Source of the DNA: Pyrocephalus nanus
Taxonomy: Eukaryota > Chordata > Aves > Passeriformes > Tyrannidae
Direction: 5' to 3'
Assembly: GCA_038380795.1 (NCBI GenBank)
Contig: CM076274.1
Coordinates: forward strand, 17,268,027-17,332,026
DNA length: 64,000 bases
Shown piece after piece: positions 34,601 through 46,600 of this stretch. Position numbers and translations under genes: made by a program. The notes beneath the pieces were generated by a model. The model was not told the origin of the DNA, ran no database searches, and saw nothing but the letters and a program-made list of their open reading frames with translations. Positions within the stretch are counted from its first letter, which is position 1, and each line of letters begins with the position of its first letter.

Positions 34601-37600
34601 GTAATCAGGGCTGTGGCTGTGTGCTGGGCCCCTGCTGTGCACAGCTCCTTGCAGGATGCTCTCCTAGGGGACCCTGGGCTCTGGGAACCAGGGGGGCAGC
34701 AGGTCCAGCACTGCTCTGTGCTGGGATGGGGTTTGGGGGCCCCGCCTGCCACCCCAAACCCCAGGTGATGGCAGGAGGGACAGCGTGCCTGTGGCTCAGC
34801 ACTGCAGTTGTGATTCAGGAATGGGTGTAGCCCTTGCTGGGAGGTTGTGCCAGCACTGTGGGTGCAGTGGGCTGTGTTAATGCTCGCAGCTGGTTTTAGC
34901 ACATGCGAAGATGGGATGATGTAGGGAGCCCTCAAGGGCCCTCGTTGCAAATCCAGCAATATGCTGTGAGCGTGTATCAGGGACTTGGAGATGAAAACTT
35001 TTAATACAGCGTTTAACAAGTTCAGAATGCCTGAATCTGAAATGAACTTCACGGTTTAGTCTGCAGAGCTCACTCGGATGGGGCTTGCTGAAGAACTGCT
35101 CAGAGGGTGTAATTATTTTTGGGAATATGTGGTGCTTCAGAGCACACCAGACCAGGCCCCAGATACCTTCTTGTCACCTTTGTATTAACTGGAATTTAGA
35201 TTGAAACTCTGTTAGCAGATCTTGGTTTGTTTTTTTTTTTCCCACAGAAACATGTTTCTTAACACTTGTTAACTAGATGTGCACTGGAACTTACTGAAGA
35301 GAAGAAAACAGGATATTTGAATTCCAGGAGCCAAAGAAATCTTTATTTTTTTAACACTGTCCCTTATTCACTCTTTTTTCCCCCTATACATATGTATTTT
35401 GCTGAGAGGAAGATAAAAGCATTGACTCTTTCAGAGAATAACAACTCTTCCTGTTGAAAAAAAGGAATCAAGTCAATTTTATTTGGTACCACCAGGTCAG
35501 AGGGAAGCTACTGAAGCCCAGCACCTCTGCAAATTGGGTCACTTATTTTAGAGGGCTGAGCCTGGAACAGGATGTCTAACTTTCAACTATGAACACGCTG
35601 GCCTTAATGGTTTCTAAATGGAAACTGAGACTCCACAGAGCTTCTGTTTGGGAAGCTTTCTTCCTTCCCTGCTGAGCAAAGGCTTTTTCCAGTCCCTATT
35701 TAAACTTACTCTTTTTTTTTTTAAAAAAAAAGCACCAAAACAAAGATTAAACCCTCAGTAGCTGCTTGTGTTCACATTACACTTTGGGCACTTCAGTGGC
35801 TTTGCCAAAGATCCTTGTGACCAGGGACCTTTCAAGTCGCCCGTTCCCGGTTTCCGGAGGGCTGGGGTGCTTTGAGCCCGTGCCGAGGTGCAGCCGCGGC
35901 CCCAGAGCCTGCTCGTGCCACCAAAAACGTCCCAGCTCGAATGTCTCCCAGGGGCAGCCTGGAGAGGAGGGCTGATCTTGCTTTCAGCCCACCCATGCTG
36001 GCTGGGAGCCAAGCACAGGGGCATGGGCAGCAGTCGGTGCCTTGGTAAATGGGAGTGACATCGAGGGTTCTGGGCACCCACAGGCTCCACAGTCAGCCCC
36101 ATCATCATTTCTTGCATGGTTGATGCCACATTTTGAGCTGTGCAGAAGGAGGGCAGGGCCAGGCTCAGCCTGTTGCTCCCCTTCGTTCAGGCACGCCGTC
36201 GGGTCGTGTGTGCCTGCCTCTGCCCAAACCGTGTCAGCCAACAAGCTGCTCTTGCAAGGGGGGAGAGAAAAAGTGCAGAGAGACTTACTTTACCCAGCCC
36301 AGTTAAAGGGAAGGGAGGCTCATCTCTGGCCAAAAAATTCTTCAGCCTCCAGAAGCTTCTGGTTTTCTTTTGCTGCCTTTTGCTGTCCCAGCCTCTGGGA
36401 ACCCTGAGGGATCAGCTCTCCCTCTGGGCTCTGCAGCCCTGTGATGTTCCCAAGCACCCTCCACTCTGGCCACCATGTAAAGCCCATGAAAGCAAAGATG
36501 AGCACAGGGATCAGTGAGAATGGGACCAGCCCTGGCAGCAGTGTGGTACCTCTCTCACTGAGAAGGGAAGGGATAGAAAGGTCAAAGCCTGGATTTGGTA
36601 TTGAGGGTAGGAAAAGCCAGCTGGGAGCCAGGCTTCAGTCTGGGAACGGATGTGCTTTTCAACAGAAGGTCTGTGAGGTGGCTTCCCTGGCATGACCAGC
36701 TGAAAGCCAAGGGGGTGGTTGAAGGTCCAAGAGCAGCCTGGAGAGATGGTGCCATCCCCTCTCTGCTCCAGCCACCTGCCCAGAGCTGGGACTCGTCCCC
36801 TCCCTTGCCTCAGGCACAGGGAGCCTCAGGAGTGGGTTTCTGTCCAGCGTTGACCTCAGACACACCCACAGGTTGCTCAGGTGCATTGGGAGCTACGTGT
36901 TGGACTCTGGGGTGGTGCAGGAGGTGGCCCCAGCATTGGGAAAACCAGCAGTGTGCTCAGGGCAGGGAAGTCTGGCACAAAGCAGACGAGCGTGTCAGTG
37001 CCTATCAGGGTGAGTGGCACCGAGCACGGGCTCCCCGTATGTGCTGTGCTGGCAGGACCTGAGCTCATTCCTGTGAAATTAGCTCATTATCTCGGTGCAA
37101 ACCTGCTCCCCACAGCAGCAGGAGCCTGTTGGTGCCCGGGCATCCTGCAGCCGACCCCACTGCTGCAGCAGCATCACACACCACTCCTCGGCATCCCAGG
37201 GCTGGTACCTGCGTGTTCACAGCTAGCACCCAGCACAGTGGGGTCCTGAGACACAGCAGCTGCTTCCAGAGCTGTAAATACACAGCTTTCTCTATGGTTT
37301 AACACCCTTAAAAAAGAAATCGAAGCAGATGGAGCTGTACTACAAGCAGCTCAGTGTCCACCCTGATTAGATGCTTCTGCTGGGCGTCTCCCCACTTGTG
37401 GCCTTTGCCCCTCAGAGCTTTTAAAAGGATGTAAAGACTGAATTTCACTTATCTCCAGAGCCATTTCCTTCTGAGTGCTACTGTTATGCCTCAGATGGTA
37501 TGAAACAAAGCGTATTAAAAGACAGATTGACTTTTCAGTCTGATCCAATCTGGGGAATTTGCAGAAATAAAGGAGTTAAGTTAGTACTTTGCTTCTCGTG

Positions 37601-40600
37601 CACTAGCCCAGTGTCACAAATAGTCACTCTGTCCTGCACATTCCTTCCTGTATAACACACTGGGCACACCAGCCTCCTGCAGAGACCAGCTCTGTGTGTT
37701 AGGCCTGGTATTTGTCAGCTGTGCTGGCTCCTGTTTGAGTCCTGTTGCTGGTTAAGGTGGAAATGGGTTTATATGTGGGCACAATCCAGTTGCTGTTGGC
37801 CTGGGACATCTGTAGCACCTGTATTTTGCCTGGAGGAGACACATAATTCCTGACCTCTGTGGGCTGGCCCCCATGCTGGCTCTGTGGAGGATGTGAAGCT
37901 ATGGCAAAGCTTTGGAATTTCAGTTCTGGGGAGATTATCTTGAACTTTCAGTTCAGAGTCTCAGCTCCTGTATGCCAGCACTGAGAGCAGTCTGTGGGCA
38001 AATGCCACAGGGCAGTACTCAGCCCTCAGCAGCAGGCTGGTGGACCAGCTCCATTTGCTTGTCATTGCAGCTTCCCTTTGGCTGCAGGGAGCCAGCCCCT
38101 TGCTGGGGACTGCATGAAGCAGGTTGCTGCTCCCTCCATCAGCACCCGGACTGTGGCTGCCACCAGGACTGTTGTGTAGAGCTCAGTGAATGCAAGGCTG
38201 CTTCTCCCAGTGCCTGTGGAACCAGAAGGCTCTTGAATCCTGACCTTCAAAGTCCATCCCCCCTTCACCACTGTTCCCCTTGACTCCTGTTGCTGCCCAG
38301 ATTTTCCTAACAGCTGTCCTCTGCCTCGCTGGCTTTGTGCCTAGATCAATCTCTCTGCATCCGTGCACTGACCCCACTTACTCCCCAAGGTCCTTGAGTC
38401 CCCACAGGCTCCATCCCCTGAGACCCAGGATCTGTGCAGCCCCTTGTGCCTCTGTCTGATGGAGGGAATTCAGGGCCCCTCCAGCTCCACTGGGCTTTGG
38501 TGATCCTGCTGCCATGGAGTGAGCACTGTAGGGTTTGGACCTCTTCTCTTTCCACTTGTAAACCCCCCAAGCACAAACAGGGCTTGGTAAATAACAGTGT
38601 GATGAAGGGGTTTAGATGGAAGAGATCTGACAGCCCCCATTGAATGTGATCTGAATGCACAGCCCTGTTCCCTCTCCTCGCTGCATGCAGCAGCCCCCTG
38701 CTCCTTAGGGCATAAATTACTTACCATTCCCTATAGAATTGAGGGCATGGTTAATTCACCAGCACGTTCCTGCTGCCCAGCAAAAAAATTATGACGCTCT
38801 CTCTCCTCCCCTGGCTAGCAGAGCTGCTCGGTACATCTGCCTGCCTGGCAGAGGGAGGCAAAAGCTGTTTATTGTCAGGTCCTCTGCTTATTTCTTAGTC
38901 TTAGGTCTGGTCTGACTCTTCAGTGAAACCAGCAAGGTGCAAATGTTGGAATGTTTGCAAGTGGAAGTCAGAACTAATGTCCGAACACCTTTCTTGTAGC
39001 TGCTGGAATAGCTGGCTGCAGGAGGCAAATGGAGATTTCCTGGTCTGAGTTCCTCCTGACCACGTGTGACTTTGTTTTAGAGCAGCCACTCACGTTCGGT
39101 ATCTCCTGGGTCCCATCTGGAGCCTGAGTGGGAAATTGTGCTCCTAGCAGTATTTTGAGATGTAAAAAACTCACTAGCGTGGAATGGCTGCGAAGGATGC
39201 TCAGTGTGCAGGGAGCAGGCTAAACAAAATATGTCCTTAGGGCTCACCACTGTGTGAGCGAGGCAATGTGATGTGTGATTTTTTTGGGCTATTATTAATT
39301 CAACAAAGAGCGCAGTGGGGCTCGGTGGAGGACTTGGGCTGGACCTGCAAAAGCCTCTGTAACATTATGATACACAGCACTTCTCCCTGGGAGGGATCCA
39401 AAGCCTCATTTGTGGAGCTGAATTCTTGTTATAAATCATGGGGCACGTGATGGGCTACATTCATTTAGGCTGCCTCTTCTGCATCCTTCCTGGAAGCTCA
39501 TCTAATAAGAGCTGGCCTCTGGATGCTCGAACCTTGATGTGCCACCGTTTGTTAATTGCTGGCAGTAGAAGAGCTGCTTTTTTTTTGCCTTGAAATGTGG
39601 AATCCCTTCCTAGAATTGCACTTGGGACTAATAAAAGCCCATGCCAGGTTTAAAATATTCTATCTCACAAATTATCTGGATTAAATACAAGGACTGTATA
39701 CTGCCAGAGAGGGGATATTCCCAGTTTAACATTGCTTCTGGGCCTTGGAGATCCCAAGACACTGAACCTGAAAATTGTGATTCTCTTATGTGTGGAGGAG
39801 GGGTTTGGCAGCAGTGCTTGGAAGTGGTCATATTTGGCCGAGTAAGAGATTTAATTGCCATAAAAACTATGATTTTGTAACCAATAGTTACAGCTGCAGG
39901 AAAGATCAGAAAGCATCTGAATAAATCAAATTAACTACCTCCTGCTCCATCTATATGAGAGCAAAACCTTTCAGGGCAGGATTTAAAACACGGTCTGGTC
40001 GACCCTTAACTCTCCCACCTACGAATTGAGGTGAGTGAATAGTCTAGAAATACAATGAACTAAAACAGGAGATAGAAGGGACTGCCGTGCTGGGTTATGT
40101 GAGGAGGCTAGTGTCACTCAGGGATGGGCAAATCCAAAGGAGGGCAATAAGGAGGTAGCCTGCTCTTGTGAAAATATCCCAGACTCACAGGCCATTGGGC
40201 TCTCCAGTCCAACCCCCTGTTAATGGACAGACAGTGGGCCCTGTTAATTGCTGCACTAGCCCACACCTTGACTCGCTGGCTCCGATGTTCCTGATGCCCT
40301 AAGGCAGACAGCTCACTTCACCTCCCCTTGTAGCTCGTGTCTCTTTGCGTGTCTCACTCTGGCTGCTGTTCTCCTCACGAGCCTCGGGATGATGTGGCGA
40401 GTCCCAGCTCACGCCCGACCTTCCAGATTTCCCACCACTCTCCGTTGCGTGATGGCGAGGAACGTCAGCCTTGGGATTTTGAGTTTCTCGCTTTTGGCCG
40501 CTCCTCCTTCGCTCTCCCTGTCAAGCCACCAACGCCTCCCCGGCTGCCTCGCCCCTCGCTCCGGGCAGGGGCTGCGGCTCGGCGGAACCCCGAGCCTTCA

Positions 40601-43600
40601 GCAGCCGACAGTGCTGGACAGCTCCTCCAGCCGCCCCCTCCCTCCTGCCCACCGGCCTGGCCCTACAATCGCCCCCCTTGTCCCGTCCTCTCCCTCCGGT
40701 CACTCCTGCCCCTCCTCCGGTGTCCCTCATCCCTGATCTCTGGCCGTTCTGTCTCTCCTTCGGCCCCCCTGTCCTGACCATTCAGTCACCCCCGTCCTCC
40801 AGCCGCCCCCTCCTCCGTCCTGTCCTGTCTCGTCCCTCCAGTCACCCTTGGTCCTCCTCTGGCCACCCCCGTCCCGTATCTCGGCCATCCCGTCCTGTCC
40901 CTCCGGCCTCTTTGGCCACTCCGTCCCATCCCTCCTCCAGCTGCCACGTCCCCCATCTCCAGCCGTCCCCTCCTGTCCTTCCTCTGGCTGCCCCCATCCC
41001 TCCGGCCGCCGGCGCTGCAGCTTCCCCAGTCCCTTTTCTCCCGAGAGACCCTCCCTGCTCTCTCCTGCCCGAGCTGCCCTCTGCAAGAGCCTGTTCTGTG
41101 ATGTGCAGCGAGCCGAGGGGCAGAGGGCAGCCCAGGAGGGGGGGTCTGGAGAGAGATTCATAGGGAGAAGGGGATGTGTGTGGTGCTGTGGGAGATGAGC
41201 CGAGGCTGCCAAGCAGAGAGTTTTTCCCAGGACTAACGAGGATGAAGGACCAAATGCTGTCCCTGTGCTTAGGAGGGGGCAGCAGCTGTTGGAAGGCGCT
41301 TGAAGGTCTGATCTGCTGGCAATATATCCCTCTCTTAGAAGGATTCTTTTTCCCTACTCCTCCTACTTCCTATCCCCTCAGTAGTGTGAATTTCGAGTAA
41401 ATGCTGGTTCTGGTGGGATTCTGGCACAAGGCTGGGAGAGTTTCCAGTCTCCACTGTTTCCTTCCCAGCAGCCATGGGGTCTTTGGGACACACCAGGCCT
41501 GAGGAGGGGACCAATGCCCAGAGCCATGCCGTGGCCCTGCTCCTATCCCAGAACTCTCAGGCACCTGAAAGAGGGCTGAGAAGAGCCCTTCCTCTCTGCT
41601 GCCTGGCCTGCAGTGCCTGTGGTGGCATGGCCAGGGGAGAGGCAGAGCACCACGAAGGGCTGGGTTCATCGCTCAGCTTGGTGACATCCCACTTTTGTCT
41701 CCTCACAGGCCAACCCAGCTCCCATTATCGTGAATACAGACTCGCTGGAACAAGGGCTCTCTGTAAGTCTCCCGGTTTCGTTTTGCTTCCTTTTGATCAA
41801 GTGGTGCATTTTTCCCTGCTCAGCAATGCAGGAAAGACTTTTCCAGCCCAAGGAGGCCCTGGTGAGGCGGCAGATGAGCCTGATACCTGCACCACGTCCC
41901 CACAGCACGTCCCACCCCCAAACCTGGGTGGCACTGCACAGAACCAGGGCTGGCAGCAATGCTGGAGACTCCAAGCACACCGAGGGTACAGGGCAGAAGG
42001 CCCTGGCAGAGGAACTGCTGGGCTGGCTGCATTCAGGATTAATCATACAGCCATTTACTCCACCTCCCATGCAGGTTGGCTGGGAGGCTTTGCTGGGGCA
42101 TCCCTTACCTTCCCACGCTGCCTCAGCCTCCTTAGGCAGCCCCAGCCCCTCAGGAGGGAGGCAGGGCTCCCTGGGTGCTTTCTGGCATTTCACTCACAGG
42201 TCCTCAGGGCAGCAGGACCCATCAGATGCTGCTCCTCTCCCAGTGAAGGCTGCCAGCAGCTGAGCAGGGCTTGGTGCCTGTGTTTGCAGCCACAGTGCAT
42301 TTGGCACTCTTGGCATAGTATAAAGATGATCTTCCTCAGTTTGTTGCAGGGTTTGCACACTGTTGCATGCCTTCCCAGAACATTTGCAAATTATTCCTGC
42401 TGGGGGGATGGAGGGAGACCTCTACAGCCCTGTCTGTATGGTTTAATTATGCCTGAACTGAGGCCACCAGGCACTGGTGCATCTCTCAGCGTGGAGGCCC
42501 TGGGTCCATCATCCTTGTGTGAATGTGGCAGAAGAGAGTTGCTGTCCCCAAGGGCTACTGTCCCCAAACCATGGGAAGACAGGGTGTTTGTGGGTCAGAG
42601 GTTCTCTCAATGTGTTGGGCTCCCTGGCTGCTGGACAGGGCTGTGTTGCAGCCTCCTGTCTGCACTCACCCAGCTGGTGCCATTCTACAAGGAACTGGAA
42701 AAAGGGCAATGTCTCCTGGAGGGGAGGGACACACCACAAAGCAAATGAGGAGTGTGCTGTGAGCAGGGCAGGGAGGTATTCCTGGATGGAAAGGTTCCCA
42801 ACCCTGCAGAAGCCAGCAGCAGGGAGCCCACCTGTGGGGCAGCAGACACCTCCTTCCACGGAGGTGAACTCCACTCTCCTGCCCTTCCTGGCTCCCTCCC
42901 TCTAGTCCAGCTCATTAACTTCAGGTCCTTCCCTCTCCCTCCACCTCCATATCCCTGTCCATGCCTTCTTCCTGCTGCAGCTCTTTCTTGCTGTGCTGGA
43001 TGGGAGCTGCCTTCCTGCAGCCCCTGGGGTGGGTTTGGCCGTGTTTTGGGGGGATGCTCTGCACCCCTGACAGGCACCAGCATCACTTAGGGGTGGCAGT
43101 CACCGATCCCATCCATCCAGCCTCAGCAGCACGTGCCAGGAGGGACTGTCCTGCAGGGGTCAAAAGGCCACCAAATTGTGGCTGTCATTTTCTGGGCATT
43201 TTCTTCAGCTCCATACCCAGGTGTGTGCCTGGGGTGCCTGGAGGAGCCTGTGCCCAGGGCAGGGGAGACACCTTACTTTGATTCCTCACAGCCTCCAGCC
43301 TGGAAACCATCTTGCCTTCTACTTGATATTATGCCAGGAGAGAAACGAGCCTTGCTTCATTTTTTCCTTCTCTGGGTGCTGGATTCCTCAGGCTCTAGAG
43401 AAAACATCCCCCCAAAACCTCAGCAGTTTACAAGGTCAGCAGAGGAGCCACACCAGGAGCTTGCTGCAAACACCGAAATGCCAAATCAGTGAGGATGTTT
43501 TCTCACAAACCCAGAAGCTGAAGCCTGTTGGTACAGTGTGTATTTGGAAGGGTTAAAGGCACATCTTCCAGTCTTTAATTACTTAACTATTCAATGCTCT

Positions 43601-46600
43601 CTGTAATGATAAACAGATGGATGTAGTCTAGTTCCTTCCTGTTCTAGCTCCATTGATTGCATTGGACTAGCTGCTGGGCTGGATTTGGCCCCGACTGTTT
43701 ATCAAGAAATCTGTTCTGCATTTCAATGTCCCTGTCCACCCACTTCCATCTCCAAGAGCACCAGCAGTGCCATAGCACTGGGGTGGCTGGGGCTCAGCTC
43801 TGTTGCCTATGGCTTGTACAGAGCCCGGCACCCCCACAGTGTAAAAACACAAATAAACCATTATAAAGCGCCTGCAGGATTAAAAGCATCCTTTGAAGGA
43901 TAAGGATGGGTGCCTGGGGAGATCACCCACGCCAGCTCCAAGGTCACTGCTCACAGTTTCAGCCCCTGTATTTTGCCCAGCAGGTCCATAGCAGGGAGAT
44001 GGAGAATCGGAAACAGAGTTCCCATGGCAGATGGGGTCTCTGCATTTCAGAGCAGCCTGTCTAAAGCTGAAACAACTTCTTGCTGCCAGGCAGTCCCAAA
44101 GTGAGCAGGAAAGGTCACTCCAAAGCCCTTGAGGAGTTGATGGTTTCAGAGTCTGGGTCCTTAGAGCCTCCTTTGGTGCCTCATTGCCAAGCAATGAGTT
44201 GCCATCACCTCCTCAGTTTCTAAAAGCCGGGTGTCAGGAAGCAAAGTGCTTCCCAGGCCTGATCCCAGCCCAAGGCTCTGCCACCAATTAACACAGAGGC
44301 AGCCTCCTTGTGCAGTGCTGACTCTGCTGTTGGGATCCCCAGCCGTGGTCTCTGCAGGGTGGGGGACAGCAGAGATGACCACCATGCTCCAGTACAACAG
44401 AGCAGGGCAAACTTCCCTGTAATCCTGAAAAAACAGGAAAAAAATCAAAACTAAACTGAAACCCTCACGCTTTGTTCCCAAGCACTGGCAGTGGCACGTC
44501 CCACTGCCAGCTCCTGCAGACAGTGTGGCTGCACTGTCCTCCCAGCTGTTCCTGGGGCTGTCACACTGCAAACCCCCTTCCCTCTGCCCAGGCTCAGCAG
44601 GTTGGTCCTCACAGCCCTCTGGCAAAAGGCTGACCAGAAACAGGACATTTTTGTACTCTGTGCCCAAGGCCAACACCATGGGCAAGGCACGCCAGGGGTC
44701 GAGGCCAGGGGTTAGCTGGAAGCAAGTCAGTAGGTCTGGGTGCTGCAGCAGGACATGTGGATGTGGGGAGGTGAAGGGAGGGAGCTCTTGACCTATTTTC
44801 CCTGGGCCCCCTGCCATGTGCAGGCAGGGAGAGCTCTCCCTCGCCAGCAGTGCCGGTGTCCACGCCAGCAGGGACATGCCCGTGGCTCCTGCTGCTCCCC
44901 TTTCCTCTTGCTGGAGCGAGTGTGGGGCATGGCCATGTGCCCTCCACTGCCAGGTCTGCCTGGCACCACCAAGGGCTGGCTCTCCAGCCTTTGGGCCCTC
45001 TTCATGATGTTGATACACATCTGCTCCACCAGCAGATCCCACTGCCCATCCCCATTGCACCCTACCCACAGGTTATGGGCTGGATCCTGCTCCAAAAGGG
45101 GCTGTGGGCAGTGTCACCCTTCCTGCAGGTTATTTTCTCCTGCGGCCTGGTGGGCTATTTGGGTTGCATGTGCGGAATCCCATCTTAGTCTTCTAAATTT
45201 GGCCTTCTTTTTTATTTAAAAAACAAGCAAACAAGCAAACAACACCCTCCCCCCCAAAAAAATAAAAAAGCCCAAAGAAAAGAACCAGAAAACCCACCCC
45301 CAAACCCTGACTCTCTAGCAAACTGCAGAGCGTGTTCCGTGTGTGCTGGTGCGGTGTTGGCCGGCAGAGCATGCAGACAGCTTGCAGTAGCTCTGGAAGG
45401 TGTGTGCTCTTCTGTTTATCAAGTGAGTGTTAACTCTGCAGCCTTCTGTTGATGATCTTAATGCCGTCATCGGTAACTATTTCCCTGCTGCTCAAAACGC
45501 GAGGGGGAAGCGAAGGCCGGCAAAGGCGCCTCTTCCTGAGCACTCGGGTGGGCTTGTTGAGTGGGAAGGCCTTGGGAAAAAACACCTTTACTCTTTTCCA
45601 TGAGGAATCAGGTGATTCCTAGGATCAGAATGTGCAGGGAGCAGCTAATCACCTGTTCAGCCCCTGACACCCCTGTCAGCTCTGCAGGTGCTACATGAGG
45701 AGTGGAGAGCAGGGTGGAATGTGCTTTCCCTGCCTGGGGGTAATGGAGCCAGGCACCTTCCCACCAAACCCATAGCACTGAGACTGCCCCAAACAGGAGC
45801 TGGGGGGGAGCACAGGGCACTGGTGAAAAGCAGGAGGAGCAGCCTGCAGCAGAGCCAGGTCGTGGCAGCTCCGGTGGGTGTCATGGGGAGGTTTTTGCCG
45901 TCAGCGAGTGACTGGTATTCGATTTTCCGACACCGGAACGTTTGCTTTGTTGGCTGGTTCCCTTGGTTACGTGGTATATATTCAGTTCTTCATTTGGCTT
46001 CCTTATACAATTAACTGGCATTCCGCTGCGTGGATTTAGGAAACACAATCAGTGCTGAAACTCCACGGTCAGGCCTGGCTGACCCCAGAGCAGGCTTCTC
46101 CCAGCAGACACCCCTTCGAGCGGGCGCCGACACTGCTGGCTGTCAGGGAGCGATGCAAAACACTGCTCAGCCTTGGCAGCCCTGAGGTTTGGGGACTGGG
46201 GATGCCCCAGGCCCCCCTGCCTGGCAGCGGGGTGCCTGACGGGGTTGAGTGCCGGGGTGTCTGTGCACCCCGGGCGCCTGCCAGCTCTCACGCTGCTGGC
46301 TCTCGCCACGACTCACAGATTGTCAGAGCTTTCTGCAGATCCCCATCCTGTAGGGATGTGTACACTGTTCCTCCGAGGCCGTGGGTGTGCATATGGCTGG
46401 CTGTGTGGCAACTGTGCTGAATGCCAAAGCAGAGAGGACAATGTGTGTAGTAGCAGAGGGTGCCAGGAATCTGAGTGGCTGGAAAGCTGGAGAGAGGCGC
46501 CAGCGCGCCCCACGCACCGGGATATGCAGGGATGAGCTGAGCCTGAGGGCTGCGGTGAGAGAGGCTGTGAGGGCGGCACGGGCCACTGAGCCGGCTGCAC

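Larger units (their letters stand above)
28515..41708 (+). other. DLG3: DLG3 intron 1
   Basis: A 13.2 kb intron. It starts in the CpG island, with a tandem repeat at 28,643-28,690. It contains A12-TTT-A9 (30,107-30,130), a palindromic T11-A9 tract (35,712-35,731), a possible old CR1 fragment (40,165-40,280) and a pyrimidine-rich repetitive block (40,400-41,060). No coding exon was recognised. Confidence 0.6.
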
